64,000 nt of DNA from Bradyrhizobium sp. CB1650 (GTDB lineage: Bacteria; Pseudomonadota; Alphaproteobacteria; Rhizobiales; Xanthobacteraceae): contig NZ_CP121695.1 of the NCBI RefSeq assembly GCF_029761915.1, positions 62,001-126,000 of the forward strand. The letters are read 5' to 3'. Under the pieces are notes generated by a model. It saw only the letters and a program-made list of their open reading frames with translations, was not told the DNA's origin and ran no database searches. This document shows positions 6,987-14,631 of the stretch, piece after piece. Positions within the stretch are counted from its first letter, which is position 1. Each line of letters starts with the position of its first letter. A program made the position numbers and the translations under genes.

Positions 6987-7978
6987 GAGATTTTAAATGT
7001 CCTCGTTGTGGGCAGCTATCGGCTTTCGAGGCCTCCGAATGCAACGGGTGTAAGCAGCCCTTAATGTTTGATCCCGAGAACATGGCAATGGTTGGCGTGG
7101 AAACCGCCCTGGAATGCGCGAACCGGATTATCATCGGTTGCAACTGGTGCGCTGTTGCGACAGCTCCCTACTGCCTGTCCTGCTCCTTGACCCAGGTCAT
7201 TCCCAGCAGGCAGAATACGCAGAATGTGTCGCTTTGGACGCGCGTGGAAGAAGCCAAGCGCAGACTGATCTATGACCTGCGACGGCTCCGCCTGCCCATC
7301 GCGTCCGCGGGTGGATTTCAGCTGGCTTTCGAGATTCTGTCCGAAGAGCACGGGCCGGTGCTGACTGGGCACGAATCCGGCCTGATAACGGTCAACCTTG
7401 CGGAGGCCGACGATGTGCAACGCGAGATCAGGCGCGTTTCCTTTCGCGAACCCTATCGCACCCTTCTTGGTCATTTTCGACACGAAATAGGGCACTTCTA
7501 CTGGAATGCCCTGATACACGAAGGACGCTTCCGATCGCCCTTTCGGCTGGTGTTCGGCGACGAGACCGAGAATTACCAGGCTGCGCTTGCCGCCTATTAC
7601 GCCCGTCAAGATCGGTCTGACGATCCGACAAGTCACATCAGCATGTATGCGACATCTCACCCCTGGGAAGACTGGGCAGAAACCTTCGCCCACTTCTTAC
7701 ATATCGTTTCGACCCTGGATTCGCTGGCAGGACTTCCGCTGTCTTTGGACGCGCGCGCTCAGCACACACTAAACGATCCCTATCTCGAAAGCGATTTTGG
7801 TGCACTTTTGGAGTTGTGGACCCCGCTCGCACTGACGATCAACCGCCTCAACCGCTCACTAGGTCTTGCCGACGCGTACCCGTTCGACATTTCGCCCGCA
7901 GTTAAAGGCAAACTACACCTGGTCCATATGGCGATTTCGGCTTTTAGAAATCGGCAAGAATCAGGGGCAACTGGGTAG
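6983..7978 (+). CDS. Putative zinc-binding metallopeptidase (COG4307-like)
   Basis: A 331-residue protein. Two CxxC zinc-ribbon pairs stand at the N-terminus (C6/C9 with C20/C23, and C53/C56 with C64/C67). The central HEIGH motif at residues 167 to 171 is the signature of a gluzincin-type zinc peptidase, and E180 or another downstream acid could complete the metal site. The later region WEDWAETFAHFLHI is typical of this family. No signal peptide is seen, so it should act in the cytoplasm. The substrate is unknown. It starts inside the stop of the preceding small gene (ATGA overlap). Confidence 0.83.
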   Translation: MRDFKCPRCGQLSAFEASECNGCKQPLMFDPENMAMVGVETALECANRIIIGCNWCAVATAPYCLSCSLTQVIPSRQNTQNVSLWTRVEEAKRRLIYDLRRLRLPIASAGGFQLAFEILSEEHGPVLTGHESGLITVNLAEADDVQREIRRVSFREPYRTLLGHFRHEIGHFYWNALIHEGRFRSPFRLVFGDETENYQAALAAYYARQDRSDDPTSHISMYATSHPWEDWAETFAHFLHIVSTLDSLAGLPLSLDARAQHTLNDPYLESDFGALLELWTPLALTINRLNRSLGLADAYPFDISPAVKGKLHLVHMAISAFRNRQESGATG

Positions 7979-8555
7979 GTTTTCGATTGTCGGGAGCTCG
8001 GATCTTCTCGCGCTTGCGGGGCTCGAGCAATCTCGCTGGCACGGGGGCATGCTTATCGTGGCTCAACAAGCTGGCTACGAAGCAAATGCGCAGGCTATTC
8101 AATACTTTAAAGTGGAGGCTTCCTTGGTGATGGCCGCGATCGCCATGCCAGACTTGCGAACAACAATGCTGGTAAACTGCTCAAGCGACAGCTTGAGCCG
8201 CTTTCGAAGACTCTTTCTCCCGGAGCCTCTCAGGACGAGGCAAGCTTACCAGCCGGCTTGTCGCCGCGAAAAGCGGGAGCTTCTTGGACTCCGACTTACA
8301 CGTGAGCTGGGATGTTTGCGGCTCCATCCGAGACAAGCTCAAGGCCGCCAACAAGGCTAAGCGCGCACGCCTCGGCCGGCGCGTAGAATATGAGCCGCCG
8401 GGCTTCCGCTCACGCGTCTGACAGGAACGACTCTCCAGTCCCGAGACTCAAATATCGGTCTGCGGCGCAACATCCAAGCGTTCCAGGTTGCGTCATCCAC
8501 CCGGAACGGCCAATCGTCCGACGCGCGTTAGGCGACGGGCCGGTTCTTGTAATCC
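7979..8555. other. Gene-poor stretch with unrecognised ORF fragments
   Basis: About 580 bases between the metallopeptidase and the cspA promoter. Short open stretches occur in all three plus frames. The most protein-like one runs in one frame to a stop at 8419 and contains KAANKAKRARLGRR and an SDLHVSWDVCGSIRDKL segment; another contains GKLLKRQLEPLSKTLSPG. Neither has a start, and the frames switch, which suggests a decayed gene. I cannot name it. Confidence 0.4.
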
Positions 8556-8583
8556 TTGACTCTCTCAACTGCTGGTGTATGAT
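8556..8583 (+). promoter_or_regulatory. Candidate sigma-70-type promoter for cspA
   Basis: TTGACT at 8556 to 8561 and TATGAT at 8578 to 8583, with a 16-base spacer. Transcription would start near 8590 and leave an untranslated leader of about 140 bases before the cold-shock gene, a length typical of cold-inducible csp messages whose leader structure senses temperature. Confidence 0.55.
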
Positions 8584-8732
8584 CTCATCCATCGATACTG
8601 GCCGAACAACTGTTCCGCTTTCGCCTCAGATCCTGCGGCGCGCACGTTTCAGACATTCTCCAACATCGACTGATTGGACACTGGCGCGCAGCTGCGCGCG
8701 CCGGGTCCTGCGCGTATACGAAAGGAAACCTG

Positions 8733-8942
8733 ATGAATACGGGTACAGTGAAGTGGTTTAACACCCAAAAGGGCTTCGGCTTTATCCAGCCGTCAAACGG
8801 GAGCAACGACGTCTTCGTTCACATCAGCGCGGTAGAACGCGCCGGCATGGGAACTCTAACGGAAGGTCAGACGCTGTCTTACGATGTCGTCGCAGACCGC
8901 CGTACTGGCAAGTCCGCTGCCGAAAATCTTCGTGCTGCTTAG
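8733..8942 (+). CDS. cspA: Cold-shock protein, CspA family
   Basis: A 69-residue single cold-shock domain, the usual length. RNP1-like KGFGFI (about residues 13 to 18) and RNP2-like DVFVHIS (about residues 27 to 33) are intact, as is the MNTGTVKWFN opening. Such proteins bind single-stranded RNA and DNA and keep messages unfolded at low temperature or under stress. An AAAGGAAA binding site precedes the ATG. A candidate promoter lies about 150 bases upstream and a strong terminator follows at 9004, so it is a single-gene transcription unit. Genomes of this type carry several csp paralogues, so the symbol denotes the family only. Confidence 0.95.
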   Translation: MNTGTVKWFNTQKGFGFIQPSNGSNDVFVHISAVERAGMGTLTEGQTLSYDVVADRRTGKSAAENLRAA

Positions 8943-9003
8943 TTAAGAGCACGACAGACCTGTCGCTCTAGCCACGGATGTACTGGTAGAGCTTGTGGTC
9001 CTG

Positions 9004-9036
9004 CCCCGCGCCCGAGCCATCGGGAGCGGGGTTTTT
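9004..9036 (+). terminator. Rho-independent terminator after cspA
   Basis: Stem CCCCGC, one mismatch, CCCGA; four-base loop GCCA; complement TCGGG, mismatch, GCGGGG; then five T residues. This is a strong intrinsic terminator about 60 bases after the cspA stop. Confidence 0.85.
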
Positions 9037-9201
9037 GATTTATCCGGCAAAGAGATTCAACAGGCTCGTTTGTGGCTTCGCTTCGATCGCGCGAATTGAT
9101 TTCGCAGTGGCTTGTTTTGTCTTTCAAGCGCATAAATCGGTATGCTCGATTCTGATCACCGATCTTGTCGGTGCGGCGCCGTCTATAGCCTAACCGAGGC
9201 G

Positions 9202-9330
9202 ATGGCCCCTAGTCGGCAGATCGCCAGCTTCGAGTGCTAGGTTTGCGGCGCTACCATGGAATCGTGGAACACCGCCTGGGTGCCGATCCACAGGTTGATT
9301 GCCGACCCCTTTTCGACATTCCTCATCTGA
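9202..9330 (+). pseudogene. Broken zinc-ribbon gene, copy A
   Basis: From ATG 9202 the frame reads MAPSRQIASFEC, then TAG at 9238 to 9240, then VCGATMESWNTAWVPIHRLI and a short tail to a TGA at 9328. The DNA is clearly homologous to the inverted copy at 11164 to 11296, which has TCG where this copy has the stop. The intact ancestor would be a small protein with C..C near the N-terminus and a WNTAWVP..RLI motif. Function unknown. It is broken by a single nonsense change, unless the stop is read through. Confidence 0.7.
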
Positions 9331-9544
9331 AGGATGACTTCACCTCTCAAATCGAACGCCGCAGCTGTAGCAGGAATTGCCGTTCGTGGCGGAGTCATTC
9401 GGCAACTTGGTTACTATCGTTGACGTAACCGCGGACAGGCTGCCCCGGTAAGATGGTTCAACGCTCTGGCCCACCACGCCGGCATGTTCACTAGGGGCGG
9501 GTGCATGCGGAACATAATATCCTTGGTACCAAGCAGGGGATTCA

Positions 9545-9784
9545 ATGAGCATCGTAAAACGTCATCTGGCCGAGCAAGAAGAACGCCTGGTACTAATCGA
9601 GGAAATTTGCATCGATACGGGAGCGCTTGTCTTGGATACTGCCACGGACGAGGTCTACTTTTCTGCAGACGAAGCGGCTTACAAGAACGCCTACGTCACC
9701 GTGTTTCAAGCCTGGGCGAAGGGCACGATCAAGGGCACAGCGGAACAGATATTCGAGGCTACAAAATCCATTCTTGAGGACTAG
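9545..9784 (+). CDS. Small acidic hypothetical protein
   Basis: A 79-residue protein with a mixed helix and strand composition (VKRHLAEQEERLVLIEEICI, then TATDEVYFSADEAAYKNAYV). No known domain recognised. The ATG has AGGGG six bases upstream. It leads a cluster of three short plus-strand genes (9545, 9835, 10095), each with its own good binding site, which may be one transcript. Confidence 0.65.
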   Translation: MSIVKRHLAEQEERLVLIEEICIDTGALVLDTATDEVYFSADEAAYKNAYVTVFQAWAKGTIKGTAEQIFEATKSILED

Positions 9785-9834
9785 AGATTCCGCCCTGGAC
9801 ACTCAGATAGAGTTGTGAGCGATGAGGAAGAATA

Positions 9835-10041
9835 ATGCCATATGTCTACAAGCTGAATGAGGACGTTCGCCACCAAGCTCAAGGCCCGCAAGGACGTGCC
9901 GCAACTGAACCGCAGATGATTTACACGATCGTACAGCACATGCCCATCGAGTCTGATGGACGGGTTAGGTATCGTATCAGGTGCAAATCCAAGAATATCG
10001 AGCGCGTTGTTACGGAAGATCAGCTTTCGTATTTTCAGTGA
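9835..10041 (+). CDS. Small hypothetical protein
   Basis: A 68-residue protein with beta-rich character in its second half (MIYTIVQHMPIESDGRVRYR, then IRCKSKNIERVVTEDQL). This resembles a family of short rhizobial proteins of unknown function that I remember only loosely. GAGGAAG lies about five bases before the ATG. It sits between two other small genes on the same strand. Confidence 0.68.
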   Translation: MPYVYKLNEDVRHQAQGPQGRAATEPQMIYTIVQHMPIESDGRVRYRIRCKSKNIERVVTEDQLSYFQ

Positions 10042-10094
10042 TCGCAAGCGTCCGTTCTGGCCCCTACACTGTCCGGAGGCAACAAGGAGGAAAC

Positions 10095-10322
10095 ATGTCA
10101 GACCGGCGGGAGCTTTATCGCAGCCCAAATGGCGACGCATGGTTCATCGCGCGCGAGCCCACAAACGGTTACGCTTTCATCATCCACCAGCCCAATGCAC
10201 CCTCTGGTGGCCGGCTATCTCACGTCGAGCTGGGCGAGTTCTTGCGTGACGGGAAGGGCCCCGAACAGCAAGCATTGTTGCGATTGATCGGAACGCTGGT
10301 CGAGGTCCCGCCGTTTGCGTAG
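10095..10322 (+). CDS. Small hypothetical protein with a strong ribosome binding site
   Basis: A 75-residue protein: SDRRELYRSPNGDAWFIARE, then AFIIHQPNAPSGG and a helical region ending in LVEVPPFA. I chose the ATG at 10095 because AAGGAGGAAAC precedes it directly; the longer frame from 9981 has poor composition upstream. Proteins of this type occur widely in Bradyrhizobium. The function is not known to me. Confidence 0.75.
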   Translation: MSDRRELYRSPNGDAWFIAREPTNGYAFIIHQPNAPSGGRLSHVELGEFLRDGKGPEQQALLRLIGTLVEVPPFA

Positions 10323-10604
10323 GATATCGCTTGCACTCAGCGATCATGGCTAACTCGCCTCATAACTGATGGCCCACTTCAAGGCTGCTGCCTACTTGAA
10401 AGCGGGTTTGAAACTTCTTTGTAGGTCCGACACGTTTGGCTACGGGCCGCGATGAATTGTCGACGGGTCACAAGCGTTCAGCACACTGCTTGCCGCGAGA
10501 GAGTCTCGGCCGCCCGCGAGAATGGCGCTTTTGGTTGAGGTAAGTGAGTCCAGACCTTCAGCCACGCCAGAAGCGCCGGACGCACGCCTGAAGGGATCAT
10601 CGAG

Positions 10605-10790
10605 TCACTTCGCGTAACCCTGTGATCGGAGCCAAGCGATCCGACGCTCTCCATTCATCCAATCGTCAATATCGACTTTGCTCGTGAAGCCCGTAATCTC
10701 TCGCGCTTCTGCGCCCGGGTACTCGGCGATGATAGCCCAATCGCCCTCGGATTTACGAACTGGTTTAAAGCTCACTTTTATTTTTGCCAT
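10605..10790 (-). CDS. Small hypothetical protein (WLRSQGYAK type)
   Basis: A 61-residue protein that opens with two beta-like stretches (MAKIKVSFKPV and WAIIAEYPGAEAREITGF) and ends in a helix (DIDDWMNGERRIAWLRSQGY). The ending is familiar from short rhizobial proteins without assigned function. It stands alone on the minus strand within a 560-base gap between the plus-strand trio and the paralogue at 10888. Confidence 0.68.
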   Translation of the reverse strand: MAKIKVSFKPVRKSEGDWAIIAEYPGAEAREITGFTSKVDIDDWMNGERRIAWLRSQGYAK

Positions 10791-10887
10791 GCCGAACTAT
10801 GTAGGAAGGCGGCCGAAAAGGGAACCCCCGTTTGAGCCATGTTCGGCCTGGAGTAATAGCACGGCGCCCCACCCCACCGAGGATGCC

Positions 10888-11133
10888 TTACTCTGGAGCG
10901 CTCCTGCAAACATCGCCGGGTTCGAAGTCGGGCTCCTCGAACATCCTCTGCTGCTTTTCAGTGAGGACCGCTGGCACAATTTCCGCAGTCCAGCCTTCGG
11001 GAACGGCAGCAAGGACTAGCGTCAATGCCTGATTGGGCTTGGCTAAGGCGAGCCCCATCTGCTTCGTTGGCTGAAGAGCGTCGTCCGAGGTCACCTCAAC
11101 GATCGTGAATGAAGTGCCGAACGACTCTGTCAT
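10888..11133 (-). CDS. Hypothetical protein, paralogue of the protein at 2364-2609
   Basis: An 81-residue protein matching the product at 2364 to 2609 over its full length (ESFG.SFT.VEVTSDD, KQM.LA.AKP.QALTLVLAAV, PEGWTA..VPAVL.EKQQR). The frame is intact and divergence is concentrated in the last 15 residues. It lies directly downstream of the broken zinc-ribbon copy B on the same strand. Function unknown. Confidence 0.7.
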   Translation of the reverse strand: MTESFGTSFTIVEVTSDDALQPTKQMGLALAKPNQALTLVLAAVPEGWTAEIVPAVLTEKQQRMFEEPDFEPGDVCRSAPE

Positions 11134-11163
11134 CGATGGCTAATCTGCTAAGAGTTGCAATAA

Positions 11164-11296
11164 CTAGCTGGATCGCGGAAAGCGGACGGGGCCCGCAATC
11201 AACCTGTAGATGGGCACCTAGGCGGTGTTCCACGATTTCCATGGTCGCGCCGCAAATCGAGCACTCGAAGCTGGCGATCTGCCGACCCGTGGCCAT
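11164..11296 (-). pseudogene. Broken zinc-ribbon gene, copy B
   Basis: From the ATG at 11296 the frame reads MATGRQIASFECSICGATME and then shifts relative to copy A because of one extra A (GAAATCG against GAATCG). Restoring that base gives SWNTA, a TAG where copy A has TGG (Trp), then VPIYRLIAGPVR. The copy therefore carries a frameshift and a nonsense codon, both different from the lesion in copy A. The open frame seen here, running on to 11096, is an artefact of the shift. Confidence 0.68.
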
Positions 11297-11591
11297 CCGC
11301 CTCGGTTCGGCTATAGACCGCTCCACAGTGGCAGGTTCGGTAGTGGGAATCGGGCATCCCCGTTTAAGCTCGCAAAAGGCGAAACGGGCCACTGCAAAAA
11401 ATAGAACTAGGCCGCTGAGATGGAAGCAGGATAGCCGGGTGAAACCGGGAGATACAGGCACAACTGGAACGTCCGATAGCTAAGCCTGGCAGCGCTGTGC
11501 GGGCGCCGCCTTGCCCCCAGCTCTGCATATAGTTACTCTCCACTAGTTACTCTCCACGCGAAGCTCAATTCGATACTGGCAGAAACTTCAC

Positions 11592-11834
11592 ATGCCAACG
11601 ACGACACGCGAGTACATTGATTTTTGGGTCGAGAACAGCGTTCACCCTGCGGAGCAATATGGGACGCCGGGCGCTTCACAAAGCGTGGACGTATTGGTTG
11701 CCCGCCTCGTTGAGGGGGCCAAGAACCAAAACATCCCGCGAGAGGCCCTCGAGAAAGAGGTCGGTGATCTAAAGCAGTACATCGAGGGAAAACTCGCGAC
11801 CGCCAACCGGATTGAGCAGGATCGCCGCAAGTGA
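11592..11834 (+). CDS. DUF768-like small protein
   Basis: An 80-residue protein that opens TTTREYIDFWVENSVHPAEQ, then has a helical LVARLVEGAKNQNIPREALEKEVGDL and ends in a charged helix. The pattern of an N-terminal FW..N segment followed by a helix ending in a G-I acidic region reminds me of DUF768, a small rhizobial family of unknown function; this call is tentative. It lies about 100 bases upstream of the IS5-type remnant, in the same direction. Confidence 0.6.
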   Translation: MPTTTREYIDFWVENSVHPAEQYGTPGASQSVDVLVARLVEGAKNQNIPREALEKEVGDLKQYIEGKLATANRIEQDRRK

Positions 11835-11930
11835 CTTCGACTAGCGCAGAGCCGACGAAGTCGCGTCTATCTTAGCTCTTCACGTTGACTCCAAGCCGTG
11901 GTTCAAACTTCCAAACTGGGAGCTCGAATC

Positions 11931-12342
11931 ATGCGCTACGAACTCGCCGACGTGGAGTGGGCTGCCATCAAGCCAATGTTGCCGAACAAGCCGCGCGGCG
12001 TACCGCGGGTGAATGACCGTCGTGCCCTCATGGCTTATTCTGGGTCTTACGATCCGGGGCGCCATGGCGCGATCTGCCTGACGTCTTCGGCCCGTGTACG
12101 ACCTGCTACTCGCTTCGTTCGCTGGCGACGCGCAGGTGTGTGGGCCGCGATTATGAACGCCCTGGCAGGCGCACATGATGCCGCTGTGCAAATGATCGGC
12201 ACGTCGATGTCCGCGTACATGAGCACGGAGCCTGCAACAACCGGAATAGCAGACAATGCATGGGACGGTCACGGGGTGGATTGACCAGCAAGATTCATGC
12301 GCTCGCGATGCAAACGGCCTGCCGGTCCGGCTTGCGCTGACG
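11931..12342 (+). mobile_element. IS5-family transposase remnant with frameshifts
   Basis: From the ATG at 11931 the frame gives RYELADVEWAAIKPMLPNKP and NDRR, the usual N-terminus of small IS5/IS427-type transposases. Between about 12030 and 12110 the family sequence (WVLRSGAPWRDLPDVFGP) is readable only in another frame. It then returns to the first frame for RFVRWRRAGVW, and VHEHGA, GRSRGGLTSKIHAL and, after another one-base shift, DANGLPVRLALT appear in further frames. It then stops matching. This is a decayed, C-terminally truncated copy; no terminal repeats were recognised. Confidence 0.82.
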
Positions 12343-12885
12343 TTGCGAAGGCTGGCATCGAGCCAGCGATAGAGAACCGCGATGCAGAGCAGTCTTTCTA
12401 TCGGCGCTCAGATATCTTGGGGCTGCTCGCTTCGTAGGATTGGCCAACGCAGCCCTCTCGAGAACTCGAGCAGGAACAAACCTCAACTCGGGGACGTTTT
12501 GATTCGGACAGACCTTGGGGTCGACAGTGAAGTTGAAGTCGCTGTGGCCACCAAAATAGCCGAGCATTACGAAGGTGTTCTCTATAAGCTCCGTTGGGCA
12601 AGATTTCTTGGCAGGCAGAAGGGACGACCAATGGTCCTGTGGGTAGCGTTCAACGCCATTCTGATGAAGCTTGGTGTCGTGCTGCTCAGAACACGTGACC
12701 GAAGCCGCAGCGACCCCGGCATCTGACGACAGGACGTTCCTTCCCAGAAACCGTCTTCAATGCTCAAGATTACATCGCGCCTAGCCCCATCGAGATTAAC
12801 CGTTGCTGATGTTGCTGGCGCGATCGTTTTCGATTGCCGCCGACCGAGCTTGGCCTCAATACAACCTGAATTGTGGCGGTCCGGG
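12343..12885. other. Gene-free stretch before the terminal repeats
   Basis: About 540 bases between the transposase remnant and the GAGTCA repeats. Open frames exist on both strands, but none has a plausible start or a recognisable product. I see no assignable feature here. Confidence 0.5.
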
Positions 12886-13035
12886 CACTGAGTCAGGGTT
12901 ATGCGTTGGAGAGCCTTCCTAGAGTCAGACAATTGCGTTATTTGAGTCAGGGAATTGTGTTACCCCGCTCAAATCGACTATTGATTTTGTTGCGCAATTT
13001 TTGGCAACTGAGTCAAGGTTTTCTGTAAGAGGACA
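12886..13035 (-). repeat. Four direct repeats of about 20 bp, candidate transposon end
   Basis: Read on the minus strand, four copies of a motif near TAACGCAATTCCCTGACTCA occur, with the GAGTCA core (plus strand) at about 12890, 12922, 12944 and 13010. All point the same way. The outermost copy is followed outwards by a sequence that reads TGTCCTCTTACAG from position 13035 inward. Clustered same-direction repeats next to a TGT terminus are how Tn7-like and Tn5053-like elements mark their ends for the transposase. The element would lie to the left, where TniQ is found. The assignment is inference; the repeats themselves are plain in the sequence. Confidence 0.6.
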
Positions 13036-13052
13036 GCGACTGCCGGAGAAGC

Positions 13053-13153
13053 CCTAAAGCGCGATGAGATTAGGATGAATCGTCATCGCGCTTTAGGTTG
13101 TTGTTTGAGCATGATCTTTTCGGAAAACCGCTGCACACTTTTCCGGATCATGC
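13053..13153. repeat. Two dispersed palindromic elements
   Basis: The first is a hairpin with a perfect 15-base stem (arms 13053 to 13067 and 13083 to 13097). The second has GCATGATC arms at 13109 and 13146 that enclose nested CGGAAAA/TTTTCCG arms. Both have the look of intergenic repeats scattered through Bradyrhizobium and related genomes, and they suggest that core chromosome begins here. Confidence 0.75.
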
Positions 13154-13181
13154 TTTAGGCTGTCGGGCAATCTCCTTGCGG

Positions 13182-13227
13182 CCCATCCTGCGAGAGGCCC
13201 GCTTGTCGCGGGCTCCTCGGGATGAGG
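13182..13227. repeat. Dispersed palindromic element
   Basis: CCCATCCT...GGGATGAGGG arms with an inner GGCCCGC/GCGGGC pairing. This is another common rhizobial repeat type (arms around CATCCT and GGATGAGG). It lies about 100 bases before the MurA-family gene and is not needed for its expression as far as can be seen. Confidence 0.65.
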
Positions 13228-13324
13228 GCGGATGCGTGCGACGGACGAATTGCTCCCGCGCTCAATTCTCTGTATTTTCCGCTTCGCGAAAGCAGCCCGC
13301 CCCAAACAACGACAGGACACCGAC

Positions 13325-14620
13325 GTGGCGCCCATCCAATACATCGTCGAGGGCGGTCAGCGGCTCTCGGGCTCGATCGAACCGTCCGGCAACAAGAACT
13401 CGGCGCTGCCGATCATCGCGGCCGCGCTGCTCACCGAGCATCCGGTGACGCTCCAGAATGTTCCGCGGATCCGCGACACCGAGACGCTGGTCGAGCTGAT
13501 CCGCTCGGTCGGCGCGTCGGCGGAATGGAGCGCGCGCAATACGCTCGTCATTCACGCCAAGAGCATCCGCGCCGCCGATCTCGATCCCGAGCTCTGCATC
13601 CGCATCCGCGCCTCGATCCTGCTCGCGGGGCCCCTGCTCGCGCGCTGCGGCGAGGTGATGCTGCCGCCGCCCGGCGGCGACGTCATCGGCCGGCGCCGGC
13701 TGGACACGCATATGCTGGCGCTGGAACAGCTAGGGGCCAAGGTCACCGCGACCGACCGGCTCGAGTTCCGCGCACCAAAACTGACCGGCGCCGACGTGTT
13801 CCTGGACGAGCCGAGCGTCACCGCGACCGAGAATGCACTGGTGGCGGCCGTGGCCGCCGATGGCGTCACCTATTTGCGCAACGCGGCCTCCGAGCCGCAC
13901 GTGCAGGACCTCGCCAATTTCCTGGTCGCGCTCGGCGCGAAAATCGAGGGCATCGGCACCAACACCATGATCATCCATGGCGCGGCGACGCTGGGCGCGG
14001 CGACCTACTCGATCCAGCCCGATCATATCGAGGTCGGCTCGCTGATCGGCTTGGCGGCCGTGACGCGCTCGCCGCTGCGCATCGTGCGCGCCGGCGTCGA
14101 GCACCTGCGCTCGATCCGCATGGGGTTCGAGCGGCTCGGCATCGTCTGCCGCGTCGAGGGCGACGATCTGATCGTGCCCTCCAACCAGACGCTGAAGATC
14201 CAGGACGACTTTGGCGGCCACGTGCCGAAGCTGGAGGACCAGCCCTGGCCGGCCTTCCCGGCCGACCTGATGTCGATCGCGATCGTCACCGCCACGCAAT
14301 GCGAGGGCGTGATCCTGATGTTCGAGAAGATGTTCGAATCGCGGATGTTCTTCGTCGACAAGCTGATCGCGATGGGCGCGCGCATCGTGCTGTGCGACCC
14401 GCACCGCGCCATCATCGCCGGTCCCAGCCGCCTGCGCGGCGCATCGATGATCTCACCCGACATCCGCGCCGGCATGGCCATGCTGCTCGCCGCGGTCTGC
14501 GCCGAGGGGACCTCGACGATCAACAACGCCGACCAGATCGAGCGCGGCTACGAGCGCATCGAGGAACGGCTGAACGCGCTCGGTGCGAAGATCAAGCGCG
14601 TGCCCGAGCGGAAGAGCTGA
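13325..14620 (+). CDS. murA: UDP-N-acetylglucosamine 1-carboxyvinyltransferase family (MurA-type), Cys-to-Asp variant
   Basis: A 431-residue EPSP-synthase/MurA-fold protein. MurA transfers enolpyruvate from PEP to UDP-GlcNAc, the first committed step of peptidoglycan synthesis. The substrate-binding K-N pair is present in SGNKNSALP (residues 21 to 29). The catalytic loop reads PPGGDVIGRRRLDTH, so Asp119 stands where E. coli MurA has Cys115. Asp at this place is known in naturally fosfomycin-insensitive MurA proteins. The GTG at 13325 was chosen because of AGGA upstream and because the extra residues from 13232 are repeat-derived. It may be the sole MurA or a paralogue; the window does not show which. 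Confidence 0.88.
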   Translation: MAPIQYIVEGGQRLSGSIEPSGNKNSALPIIAAALLTEHPVTLQNVPRIRDTETLVELIRSVGASAEWSARNTLVIHAKSIRAADLDPELCIRIRASILLAGPLLARCGEVMLPPPGGDVIGRRRLDTHMLALEQLGAKVTATDRLEFRAPKLTGADVFLDEPSVTATENALVAAVAADGVTYLRNAASEPHVQDLANFLVALGAKIEGIGTNTMIIHGAATLGAATYSIQPDHIEVGSLIGLAAVTRSPLRIVRAGVEHLRSIRMGFERLGIVCRVEGDDLIVPSNQTLKIQDDFGGHVPKLEDQPWPAFPADLMSIAIVTATQCEGVILMFEKMFESRMFFVDKLIAMGARIVLCDPHRAIIAGPSRLRGASMISPDIRAGMAMLLAAVCAEGTSTINNADQIERGYERIEERLNALGAKIKRVPERKS

Positions 14621-14631
14621 AGGCTGCTTCG

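Noticed and set aside
13036..13324. A tRNA gene as insertion site for the accessory region
   Set aside because: No cloverleaf-forming sequence is seen at the border; only palindromic repeats are present.
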